The notes under the pieces were generated by a model. The model saw only the letters and a list, made by a program, of their open reading frames with translations. It did no database searches and was not told the DNA's origin. A DNA stretch of 28,579 nucleotides from a virus: IMG/VR virus record IMGVR_UViG_3300027763_000186, positions 1 through 28,579 of that record, one strand, 5' to 3'. The stretch's first letter is position 1; the number at the start of each line of letters is the position of its first letter. Both the position numbers and the translations under genes were made by a program. Below are positions 13,239-18,120 of this stretch, in pieces.

Positions 13239-13398
13239 ATATAGGTTTTCCAAGAGACCCGCTATCTTTCTTAAGGACTCACTGGCTTGTCTCGTATAGG
13301 AGAGTTTATGCTACCTTGTACAGCTACTGGTGTGTCATGCTCAAGAAAAAAGGGCACTAGCATACAAGGGACTCATCCCCACGTCTATCTCAGAAACT
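13239..13398 (-). other. Structured gap between tRNA genes
   Basis: No tRNA or protein recognised. Holds hairpin GGGA/TCCC around TGAG and two blocks, TGCTACCTTGTA (13309-13320) and TAGCATACAAGG (13358-13369), whose parts are complementary but in swapped order, so CCTTGTA/TACAAGG and TGCTA/TAGCA could form a pseudoknot or alternate. Confidence 0.4.
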
Positions 13399-13473
13399 TG
13401 GTACCGCTTAGTGGAATCGAACCACTATTATGAATTTAGAAGAATCATGTCCTATCCATTGAACGAAAGCGGT
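13399..13473 (-). tRNA. tRNA-Arg (UCU)
   Basis: Acceptor ACCGCTT/AAGCGGT, A73, CCA; anticodon loop CTTCTAA on a stem with one mismatch. Confidence 0.88.
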
Positions 13474-13558
13474 AAATATTCATGTGAAGACCTACGAAAG
13501 CATTACTCCCGGCGGGCTACACTTTCATCTATCTTTATATGAGGGTGTGTGCATTGTT

Positions 13559-13645
13559 ATGGTTCGTGATATCTACGATATAGAACTTACAGTGCGATAC
13601 TTTACCAATGTCAACAAAGCACTTCGCTTCATCAACAACTTGTAA
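13559..13645 (+). CDS. Possible 28-aa peptide on the opposite strand
   Basis: Reads MVRDIYDIELTVRYFTNVNK and ends ALRFINNL, then TAA, ending directly at the stop of the convergent radical SAM gene. A GAGG lies 13 bases upstream. The composition looks protein-like, but length and isolation on the plus strand make it uncertain; it may be a remnant. Confidence 0.3.
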   Translation: MVRDIYDIELTVRYFTNVNKALRFINNL

Positions 13646-14578
13646 TTAAATTACGCCAATCGACGATAATTTTTTGATTTTTCTAAGCGGCTTGCTTTGA
13701 ACTTTTAATTTGATATCTTCGACGAATGTATCGAATTGTTCGTAGGGTATGACATGATGTTGTCTTTCATCCCCTAAGAATTCTTCAACAACCATTCCGT
13801 CTGGACTTTCGAGGAAAAATATCTGTGCAAATTCGTATTGATACGGAATGTTAAATTCTTTGCCAGTCAATTTTAACTTGGCATTTTCTTTAACCTCATT
13901 GACCATCTCTGTTAATGTTTGACGAGTGTTATCCCACAGACAATTTTTGTATGTAAAATTTTCATCAAGCTCTGCAATAAGATTGCAAAAGTCTTGGTCC
14001 AAATGACGAATTAATTTTAATTCATCATTATACATATGATCTGCAATTAATACATTAAGATATTTAAGTCTAGTATGTTCTTTGACATCTCGCATGGCCT
14101 GTCTAATAACTGCTAGATATTCTCCAGTGAATTCTTCGTCAACAATTAAATTTACTTTGAAGTTTGAAATGTGCTCTGCAAACATATCAATAGTTTTTAG
14201 ATACTTGTCTGTGAGTCTATCATCTCTAAGTATTTCTTTAAAGTGAATACTAATAGTAAAATATAAGTTATCTTTATGTTCAAGACTGTCAATAAATCTC
14301 TTATAGTGTAATCTGCTTAATGTACCGTTACTATATGTAAAAGTTTTTGCTTTAGCAGTAGCTTGATTGACTAGCAGGTTAAATCCTTTGAGCAACAGGG
14401 GCTCGCCCCCGTTTAATACAAAGCCAGTGTCTTCACCGTACAATTCCAAAATTTTATCAATCTTAGATGTATAGTAGTCAAACGGAAGTACATCTTGTTC
14501 AAAATAATTATAACAGTATTTGCACCCAATATTACATTTTGTAAACAATTGATATACTACACATAATTTATTCTTCAT
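13646..14578 (-). CDS. Radical SAM protein
   Basis: A 310-residue protein. The 4Fe-4S motif is CNIGCKYC (CxxxCxxC, residues 15-22) and GGEP appears as NGGEPLLL near residue 58; an IH-containing strand follows. Only two further Cys (DFCNL, KNCLW) occur in the C-terminal half, too few for a full SPASM domain. Such enzymes cut S-adenosylmethionine to make a radical for RNA, peptide or cofactor modification; the neighbours (tRNAs) make tRNA modification possible but not shown. Ribosome site GAAGGACTGAG, with GATAAATA 24 bases upstream. AT-rich like the P450 gene. Confidence 0.85.
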   Translation of the reverse strand: MKNKLCVVYQLFTKCNIGCKYCYNYFEQDVLPFDYYTSKIDKILELYGEDTGFVLNGGEPLLLKGFNLLVNQATAKAKTFTYSNGTLSRLHYKRFIDSLEHKDNLYFTISIHFKEILRDDRLTDKYLKTIDMFAEHISNFKVNLIVDEEFTGEYLAVIRQAMRDVKEHTRLKYLNVLIADHMYNDELKLIRHLDQDFCNLIAELDENFTYKNCLWDNTRQTLTEMVNEVKENAKLKLTGKEFNIPYQYEFAQIFFLESPDGMVVEEFLGDERQHHVIPYEQFDTFVEDIKLKVQSKPLRKIKKLSSIGVI

Positions 14579-14601
14579 TTCTCAGTCCTTCACTAGTGAG
14601 A

Positions 14602-14609
14602 TATTTATC
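14602..14609 (-). promoter_or_regulatory. T4-late-like promoter box GATAAATA
   Basis: Differs from the T4 late consensus TATAAATA only at the first base and stands upstream of the radical SAM gene. The same 8-mer is upstream of the plus-strand operon (26829-26836). Confidence 0.4.
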
Positions 14610-14637
14610 CTCTAAATTTTGTGAATACTGACTAAAC

Positions 14638-14714
14638 TGGTACCCTTAGGTGGATTCGAACCTCCAGACAACGGATTTTAAATCCATTCGCGTTACCAAT
14701 TAGCGTACAAGGGC
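14638..14714 (-). tRNA. tRNA with Leu anticodon UAA but class I body
   Basis: Acceptor GCCCTTG/TAAGGGT with G1-U72, A73, CCA. Loop TTTAAAA on stem ATGGA/TCCGT gives UAA (reads UUA). Short variable region, as in the CAA tRNA at 13087-13163, with which it shares ACGCTAATTGGTA. Confidence 0.8.
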
Positions 14715-14937
14715 ATATTGAATTTGTAAGTAGTTGCCCCATCGTTATAGCAACCATTCACCCATGTATATAAAGCCGGCTGGGACTCGGTACGTCACTT
14801 GGGATTCATCCAGTCTGCCTCCGTTACAGGCCTCCGCAGTTCCCCGCGGGTGGGAGTTGAACCCAAAACCTTCTACTATACAGTACCTTCGAAGAATACT
14901 GAATAGCGTGACTTCACTTGCTGACACTTACAAAACT
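14715..14937 (-). other. Structured gap, possible tRNA remnant
   Basis: A T-arm-like segment (TTGGG/CCCAC, loop TTCAACT) near 14849-14865 and an anticodon-arm-like CAGTA/TACTG hairpin with an 11-base loop are present, but no acceptor stem closes them. GTTGC/GCAAC and CCGC/GCGG hairpins also occur. No protein is recognised. Confidence 0.4.
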
Positions 14938-15013
14938 TGGTGCTACCTCCAGGGATCGAACCTGGTTCCTCGGTGCTTCAAACCGGTGCTATGACCACAT
15001 CAGCTAAAGTAGC
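14938..15013 (-). tRNA. tRNA-Phe (GAA)
   Basis: Acceptor GCTACTT/AGGTAGC, A73, CCA; anticodon loop TTGAAGC. Confidence 0.9.
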
Positions 15014-15023
15014 ATTAAATTGT

Positions 15024-15098
15024 TGGTGGATGATGTAGGGTTCGAACCTACGACCGCTTGGATGTCGACCAAGTATTCTACCACTGAAATAATCATCC
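15024..15098 (-). tRNA. tRNA-Val (GAC), with C33
   Basis: Acceptor GGATGAT/ATCATCC, A73, CCA. Loop TCGACAT on stem CTTGG/CCAAG gives GAC; position 33 is C instead of the near-universal U. Confidence 0.85.
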
Positions 15099-15099
15099 T

Positions 15100-15175
15100 T
15101 GGGGTGTTAGATGGGGAACGATCCCATACTATCGCTTTCACAGAGCAATGTGCAGACCACTACACTACTAACACC
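15100..15175 (-). tRNA. tRNA-His (GUG)
   Basis: Acceptor GTGTTAG/CTAACAC with the extra G at -1 opposite C73, the His identity pair; CCA encoded. Loop CTGTGAA. The T loop is ATCGTTC, not the usual TTCGANN. Confidence 0.9.
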
Positions 15176-15181
15176 ATAGAT

Positions 15182-15258
15182 TGGCCGGCCCTGAGAGACT
15201 CGAACTCCCAACTTCCAGTTTCGAAGACTGGCACTCTATCCATTTGAGTTAAGGACCG
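15182..15258 (-). tRNA. tRNA-Arg (UCG)
   Basis: Acceptor CGGTCCT/AGGGCCG, G73, CCA; anticodon loop CTTCGAA on stem CCAGT/ACTGG. Confidence 0.92.
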
Positions 15259-15264
15259 ATTGTT

Positions 15265-15338
15265 TGGCACCCGGAGTAAGAATCGAACTTACAATAGCAG
15301 AGTCAAAGTCTGTTGTGTTACCACTACACTATCCGGGA
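15265..15338 (-). tRNA. tRNA-Gln (UUG)
   Basis: Acceptor TCCCGGA/TCCGGGT with an open first pair (as in Gln tRNAs), G73, CCA; anticodon loop CTTTGAC. Confidence 0.9.
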
Positions 15339-15345
15339 ATAAATT

Positions 15346-15419
15346 TGGCGTACCTCCAGGGACTCGAACCCCGACCGACAGTTTTGGAGACTGTAATGCT
15401 GCCATTACACTAGAGATAC
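15346..15419 (-). tRNA. tRNA-Trp (CCA)
   Basis: Acceptor GTATCTC/GAGGTAC, G73, CCA; anticodon loop CTCCAAA on stem ACAGT/ACTGT. Confidence 0.92.
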
Positions 15420-15424
15420 ATAAT

Positions 15425-15500
15425 TGGTAGTAACGGTCGGACTCGAACCGACGATAAACACCGTATGAAGGTGGTGCATTAGCCACTATGCTACGTTACC
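15425..15500 (-). tRNA. tRNA with CAU anticodon (elongator Met or Ile2)
   Basis: Acceptor GGTAACG/CGTTACT with G1-U72, A73, CCA; loop TTCATAC. It lacks initiator features. Whether it is Met or lysidine-modified Ile cannot be decided by eye. Confidence 0.85.
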
Positions 15501-15501
15501 A

Positions 15502-15586
15502 TATAGAAACACACTCGAGCCGTTTTCATCAGAAGACGGTGGCTTGGCCTCACACAGACTATGTCCGTATCGAATATGTTTTTATA
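15502..15586 (-). ncRNA. AU-stem element C2
   Basis: 12-bp closing stem TATAAAAACATA / TGTGTTTCTATA (one A-C mismatch, one wobble), starting right after the CCA of tRNA-Lys(UUU). Contains GACATAGTC, as in C1, and a CCGT/ACGG hairpin. Confidence 0.45.
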
Positions 15587-15662
15587 TGGTAGGAGCACCG
15601 GGACTCGAACCCGGAACTGGCAGATTAAAAGTCTGCTGTGATAACCATTTCACTATACTCCC
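15587..15662 (-). tRNA. tRNA-Lys (UUU)
   Basis: Acceptor GGGAGTA/TGCTCCT, A73, CCA; anticodon loop CTTTTAA on stem GCAGA/TCTGC. Its anticodon arm and flanks closely resemble the interior of element M4. Confidence 0.92.
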
Positions 15663-15666
15663 GTAT

Positions 15667-15742
15667 TGGTCCCTAGCGACAGATTCGAACTGTCACCTCA
15701 TCGGTTAAGAGCCGAGTACGCTACCGTTAACGCCAGCTAGGG
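15667..15742 (-). tRNA. tRNA-Lys (CUU)
   Basis: Acceptor CCCTAGC/GCTAGGG, A73, CCA; anticodon loop CTCTTAA on stem CTCGG/CCGAT. Confidence 0.92.
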
Positions 15743-15825
15743 TTAGTTGTATTAAATTGATTTAATGTGCCAACCCTAGACCAATACGGGATCTAGAGCG
15801 ACACTAACGTTTAGCACGTTTCATA

Positions 15826-15954
15826 TCATTCTCCTTTGTTGATATTCTTCTTTTGGGCTTGGCGCTCTGATTTCCAGAACACTCGTTTCCAATCTTTCAA
15901 ATGCTTCCACCACTGTGGAGGCGCTGTTAGGTTACCTTTTTTGACATTTGCCAT
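15826..15954 (-). CDS. Small basic protein, 42 aa
   Basis: Reads MANVKKGNLTAPPQWWKHLK then DWKRVFWKSERQAQKK. The APPQWWKHL core followed by basic Trp-rich helix recurs in small proteins of large phages as I recall it; function unknown. Ribosome site AAGGAACTC. Element M4 forms its 5' leader. A 6-codon frame MKRAKR follows at 15804-15824 behind AAAGGAG. Confidence 0.65.
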   Translation of the reverse strand: MANVKKGNLTAPPQWWKHLKDWKRVFWKSERQAQKKNINKGE

Positions 15955-15977
15955 TTGAGTTCCTTATACTATAAAAC

Positions 15978-16038
15978 AGGATGTATTTTTACTGGTTAGA
16001 TTAAAAGTCTAGTGTAATAAATTTGCTGTTAACATCCT
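15978..16038 (-). ncRNA. AGGAT/ACAGCAA element, copy M4
   Basis: Arms AGGATGT / ACATCCT, conserved TAACAGCAA and CTGTTT. Inside is a 17-base arm (15996-16012) with loop CTTTTAA, that is a tRNA-Lys(UUU)-type anticodon arm, without D or T arms. It follows the CCA of tRNA-Thr copy 2. Confidence 0.65.
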
Positions 16039-16043
16039 TAACT

Positions 16044-16117
16044 TGGTGCCCCATGACAGAATCGAACTGCCGTAACCTGATTACAAAACAGGTGTAATAC
16101 CATTATACTAAAAGGGC
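16044..16117 (-). tRNA. tRNA-Thr (UGU), copy 2
   Basis: Acceptor GCCCTTT/ATGGGGC (one mismatch), A73, CCA; loop TTTGTAA next to a T-T mismatch. Diverged from copy 1 at 12414-12488. Confidence 0.85.
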
Positions 16118-16126
16118 AAATAAAAC

Positions 16127-16187
16127 AGGATAGCATTTTTTGGCTTTTTTTCAAGAAAAGATTTTTAATGTTTGCTGTTGCTATCCT
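16127..16187 (-). ncRNA. AGGAT/ACAGCAA element, copy M5
   Basis: 8-bp arms AGGATAGC / GCTATCCT with AACAGCAAA and CTGTTTT. Inside is a 5+7+5 arm CTTTT-CTTGAAA-AAAAG whose loop equals that of the phage tRNA-Ser(UGA). It lies between tRNA-Pro copy 2 and tRNA-Thr copy 2. Confidence 0.65.
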
Positions 16188-16192
16188 AAAAC

Positions 16193-16268
16193 TGGTCTCC
16201 CTACTTGGATTCGAACCAAGACCCTACGGCCCCAAACCGCAAATGCAACCAGGTAACACTTTAGAGAG
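16193..16268 (-). tRNA. tRNA-Pro (UGG), copy 2
   Basis: Acceptor CTCTCTA/TAGGGAG, A73, CCA; loop TTTGGGG on stem TGCGG/CCGTA. D-arm region differs from copy 1. Confidence 0.85.
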
Positions 16269-16274
16269 ATAATT

Positions 16275-16349
16275 TGGTGGAGGCCGAGGGAATCGAACCC
16301 TTCTAGTCACGATGCTTGCAAGGCAACGCCGTAGCCCACTACTGCCCCC
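16275..16349 (-). tRNA. tRNA-Ala (UGC), copy 2
   Basis: Acceptor GGGGGCA/GGCCTCC (last pair mismatched), A73, CCA; loop CTTGCAA on a stem with one mismatch. Confidence 0.85.
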
Positions 16350-16352
16350 ATA

Positions 16353-16443
16353 TATAAACACACTACCAGTCCCCGGGATTCGAACCCACTTCTCTTGTAG
16401 TTTACCACGACTTTTACGGTCGGGCAAGTAATGTGTTTGTATA
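16353..16443 (-). ncRNA. AU-stem element C3 with tRNA-like T arm
   Basis: Closing stem AAACACATTACT / GGTAGTGTGTTT (12 bp with G-U pairs) extended by TATA. It has a T arm (TGGG/CCCG, loop TTCGAAT) and a CGAC/GTCG hairpin, but no regular anticodon arm. Position and T arm suggest a tRNA with a greatly lengthened acceptor stem, or a derivative of one. Confidence 0.5.
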
Positions 16444-16522
16444 TGGCTCCGTGTGTGAGGATCGAACTCACCTAATCACTGATTAACAGTCAGGTCCTTG
16501 CACCATGCTTGGATTTCACGGA
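16444..16522 (-). tRNA. tRNA-Asn (GUU), copy 2
   Basis: Acceptor TCCGTGA/ACACGGA (last pair mismatched), G73, CCA; loop CTGTTAA on stem CCTGA/TCAGT. D arm longer than in copy 1. Confidence 0.87.
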
Positions 16523-16529
16523 ATAGAAT

Positions 16530-16604
16530 TGGCGCCGCTGACGAGAATCGAACTCGCCTAAATCTGATAGACAATCAGTTACCCTCCCAGAGAGCTACAA
16601 CGGC
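16530..16604 (-). tRNA. tRNA-Asp (GUC), copy 2
   Basis: Acceptor GCCGTTG/CAGCGGC, G73, CCA; loop TTGTCTA. The loop differs from copy 1 (CTGTCAC) at 32, 37 and 38; position 37 is T. Confidence 0.85.
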
Positions 16605-16608
16605 ATAT

Positions 16609-16683
16609 TGGTACTCCGAACGGGTTTCGATCCCGCTTCTCCAACTTGAAAGGCTGGCGTCCTAGCCACTAGACGACCGGAGT
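16609..16683 (-). tRNA. tRNA-Glu (UUC), copy 2
   Basis: Acceptor ACTCCGG/TCGGAGT, A73, CCA; loop CTTTCAA on stem CCAGC/GTTGG. Confidence 0.88.
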
Positions 16684-16693
16684 ATAATTAAAC

Positions 16694-16747
16694 AGGATAC
16701 ATTTTTTTCACCATAAGAAAAGTTGTAAGTGTTGCTGTTAGTATCCT
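16694..16747 (-). ncRNA. AGGAT/ACAGCAA element, copy M6
   Basis: Arms AGGATAC / GTATCCT with TAACAGCAA and CTGTTT. Inside, TTTTC/GAAAA closes a 7-base loop TTATGGT. It lies between tRNA-Ile(GAU) and tRNA-Glu copy 2. Confidence 0.6.
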
Positions 16748-16752
16748 AAACT

Positions 16753-16826
16753 TGGTCCTCTCGACAAGAATCGAACTTGTAATGGCCGGTTATCAGCCGA
16801 CTGTTATACCATTTAACTACAAGAGG
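16753..16826 (-). tRNA. tRNA-Ile (GAU)
   Basis: Acceptor CCTCTTG/CGAGAGG, A73, CCA; loop CTGATAA on stem GTCGG/CCGGC. Confidence 0.9.
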
Positions 16827-16832
16827 AATATT

Positions 16833-16924
16833 TGGTACCAGCGGAGGGGATCGAACCCTCTCAAGAACGCTAATCTGGCGCTAAAAGGTGTATAAGACCT
16901 CTCTGACTTCCAAGTCTCGCTGGC
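16833..16924 (-). tRNA. Class II tRNA with UAU anticodon (reads AUA)
   Basis: Acceptor GCCAGCG/CGCTGGT, A73, CCA; T arm GAGGG/CCCTC. Loop CTTATAC on stem GAGGT/ACCTT gives UAU, an Ile anticodon, but a 24-nt variable region with stem AGCGC/GCGTT is present, as in Ser, Leu or Tyr tRNAs. Confidence 0.8.
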
Positions 16925-16925
16925 A

Positions 16926-17012
16926 TGGTGGAGGATGATGGAATCGAACCACTTGGCGCCACCCTACTTGTTATGCCTACCGGGTTACAGCCGGCAATAG
17001 GGAACATCCTCC
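16926..17012 (-). tRNA. tRNA-Tyr (GUA), copy 2
   Basis: Class II; acceptor GGAGGAT/ATCCTCC, A73, CCA; loop CTGTAAC on stem GCCGG/CCGGT. First tRNA of the array in transcription order. Confidence 0.88.
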
Positions 17013-17036
17013 GTTAACACACTCTTTGGAATGTGT

Positions 17037-17107
17037 GTATTAAAGCACTCTTCATGGATGAACCCACTTGCTCCAAGATTACCCAGAACCTGAGAGTGCT
17101 TTAATAC
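17037..17107 (-). ncRNA. AU-stem element C4, 15-bp perfect stem
   Basis: GTATTAAAGCACTCT and its exact reverse complement enclose 41 bases that contain a T-arm-like AGTGGGTTCATCCAT. Located just upstream of tRNA-Tyr copy 2. The flanks (17013-17036 and 17108-17218) show small hairpins only. Confidence 0.5.
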
Positions 17108-17218
17108 GCTACCATTTTTCGCTCCAGAAGAGGAGTTTCATCCGATAGGCCGCCCGTTCGCTCCATGTTTTAAGTGCAGAGCCAGGACCTCGTTTCCTGT
17201 ATGTTCACACTTTGTACT

Positions 17219-17395
17219 TTAGTTTACACTAAACGTTGGTGCTTTCGCTAACGCTTCGTGATACACTCTAGCACGTTCAAACTTATCTTGAATAAGTTTT
17301 TGAAGCTGTTCTTTAGTAAGAGTATTACTAAGAGCGGCTTCATAAGCCTGTTCAACAATACGTTCGTTTAATTTTGTATAATCTATCTCTTTCAT
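17219..17395 (-). CDS. Small hypothetical protein, 58 aa
   Basis: Starts MKEIDYTKLNERIVEQAYEA after AAGGAAAGG; an upstream TTG at 17416 is less likely. Charged and helical. Not recognised. It precedes the tRNA array and follows a terminator. Confidence 0.6.
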   Translation of the reverse strand: MKEIDYTKLNERIVEQAYEAALSNTLTKEQLQKLIQDKFERARVYHEALAKAPTFSVN

Positions 17396-17410
17396 TTTTC
17401 CTTTCCTTAA

Positions 17411-17443
17411 AAACAAAAAACCCCAGGGTTTTAATCCTAGGGT
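17411..17443 (-). terminator. Intrinsic terminator
   Basis: Stem ACCCTAGG / CCCTGGGGT (8 bp, one G-U) followed by TTTTTTGTTTTT on the minus strand. Confidence 0.75.
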
Positions 17444-17679
17444 CCTTGAAGTTTGTTGTGTTAACTTGTGTGTTACACGACAGTCCTCCGGACCCTGATA
17501 ATCTCTGGTAAACGATCATTTGATAGACTTGTACTATTAATCGCCAGCCAATAAGAGGGCATAAAGCCTTCCACCTGGGCTATCGAATGTTTCGTACATT
17601 GTTGTCTGTTAAACGATTGCATTTTGTTTCTCTTTTAAACCTTTTTTATTTACTAGCGGAATTGCTAGTTCATGTGTTA
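17444..17679 (-). ncRNA. Short transcription unit, candidate small RNA or leader peptide
   Basis: Bounded by a perfect promoter (17680-17708) and a terminator (17411-17443), giving an RNA of about 260 nt. It could encode a 49-aa frame starting MQSFNRQQCTKHSIAQ or, in another frame, the 20-aa MYETFDSPGGRLYALLLAGD. Neither has a strong ribosome site, so a regulatory RNA is as likely. Confidence 0.45.
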
Positions 17680-17708
17680 ATTATAGTGCCTTTCTGCACT
17701 TGTGTCAA
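17680..17708 (-). promoter_or_regulatory. sigma70 promoter
   Basis: TTGACA, 17 nt, TATAAT. Confidence 0.88.
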
Positions 17709-17728
17709 CCACTTTTGGTTATCTTGTT

Positions 17729-17747
17729 TGTTGTATTTCTACAACAG
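17729..17747. repeat. GAAA-loop hairpin, copy 2
   Basis: Same 19 bases as 6491-6509; here it lies between the two promoters at 17680 and 17781. Confidence 0.6.
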
Positions 17748-17780
17748 TTAGATGCCGCTGGTCTTTGTTGACATGACTCT

Positions 17781-17809
17781 ATTATAGTTTTATTTAGTCT
17801 TGTTGTCAA
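17781..17809 (-). promoter_or_regulatory. sigma70 promoter
   Basis: TTGACA, 17 nt, TATAAT, about 100 bp upstream of the promoter at 17680. Confidence 0.88.
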
Positions 17810-17841
17810 GACCTTTGGCGATATCCGGTCAAAATGAAGGG

Positions 17842-18096
17842 TTATTGAATTTCTAATGATACAGGAGTGATGCCGTACTTGGTTAAATTTGCTGTCCCCC
17901 AAGTTACCCACTCTTCAGCTGCCGCTTGGTCTATGAATGTAAGTTCGGCAGTAGCAGGAGGAACAAAATTTGATATGCCGTCAGTTTTCCCTTCAGCGAC
18001 CATCTTGGCAATCTGTGCTGTTCTCTCGGCTACCCTTTCCGGAGAACCTTTTAATTCTTTTAAAGTCCGACATGTTAGGACAACTTTTTTAGTCAT
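17842..18096 (-). CDS. Hypothetical protein, 84 aa
   Basis: Begins MTKKVVLTCRTLKELKGSPE after AAAGGAAAAATTGAT. The second half (FVPPATAELTFIDQAAAEEW) is alpha/beta. Not recognised. Confidence 0.65.
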   Translation of the reverse strand: MTKKVVLTCRTLKELKGSPERVAERTAQIAKMVAEGKTDGISNFVPPATAELTFIDQAAAEEWVTWGTANLTKYGITPVSLEIQ

Positions 18097-18120
18097 ATCA
18101 ATTTTTCCTTTATCTATTAT

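Noticed and set aside
7939-16747. The AGGAT elements as a MITE or insertion-sequence ends
   Set aside because: Stem bases vary in a compensated way, the two ends are not symmetrical, and no target duplications or shared interiors are seen.
7939-16747. The AGGAT elements as a known riboswitch (preQ1, SAM-II/V, glutamine, THF)
   Set aside because: None of the conserved binding-core sequences I know for these classes is present.
17705-17911. 68-aa minus-strand frame overlapping the 84-aa gene
   Set aside because: It covers a consensus promoter and a hairpin, overlaps a better gene and has no ribosome site.
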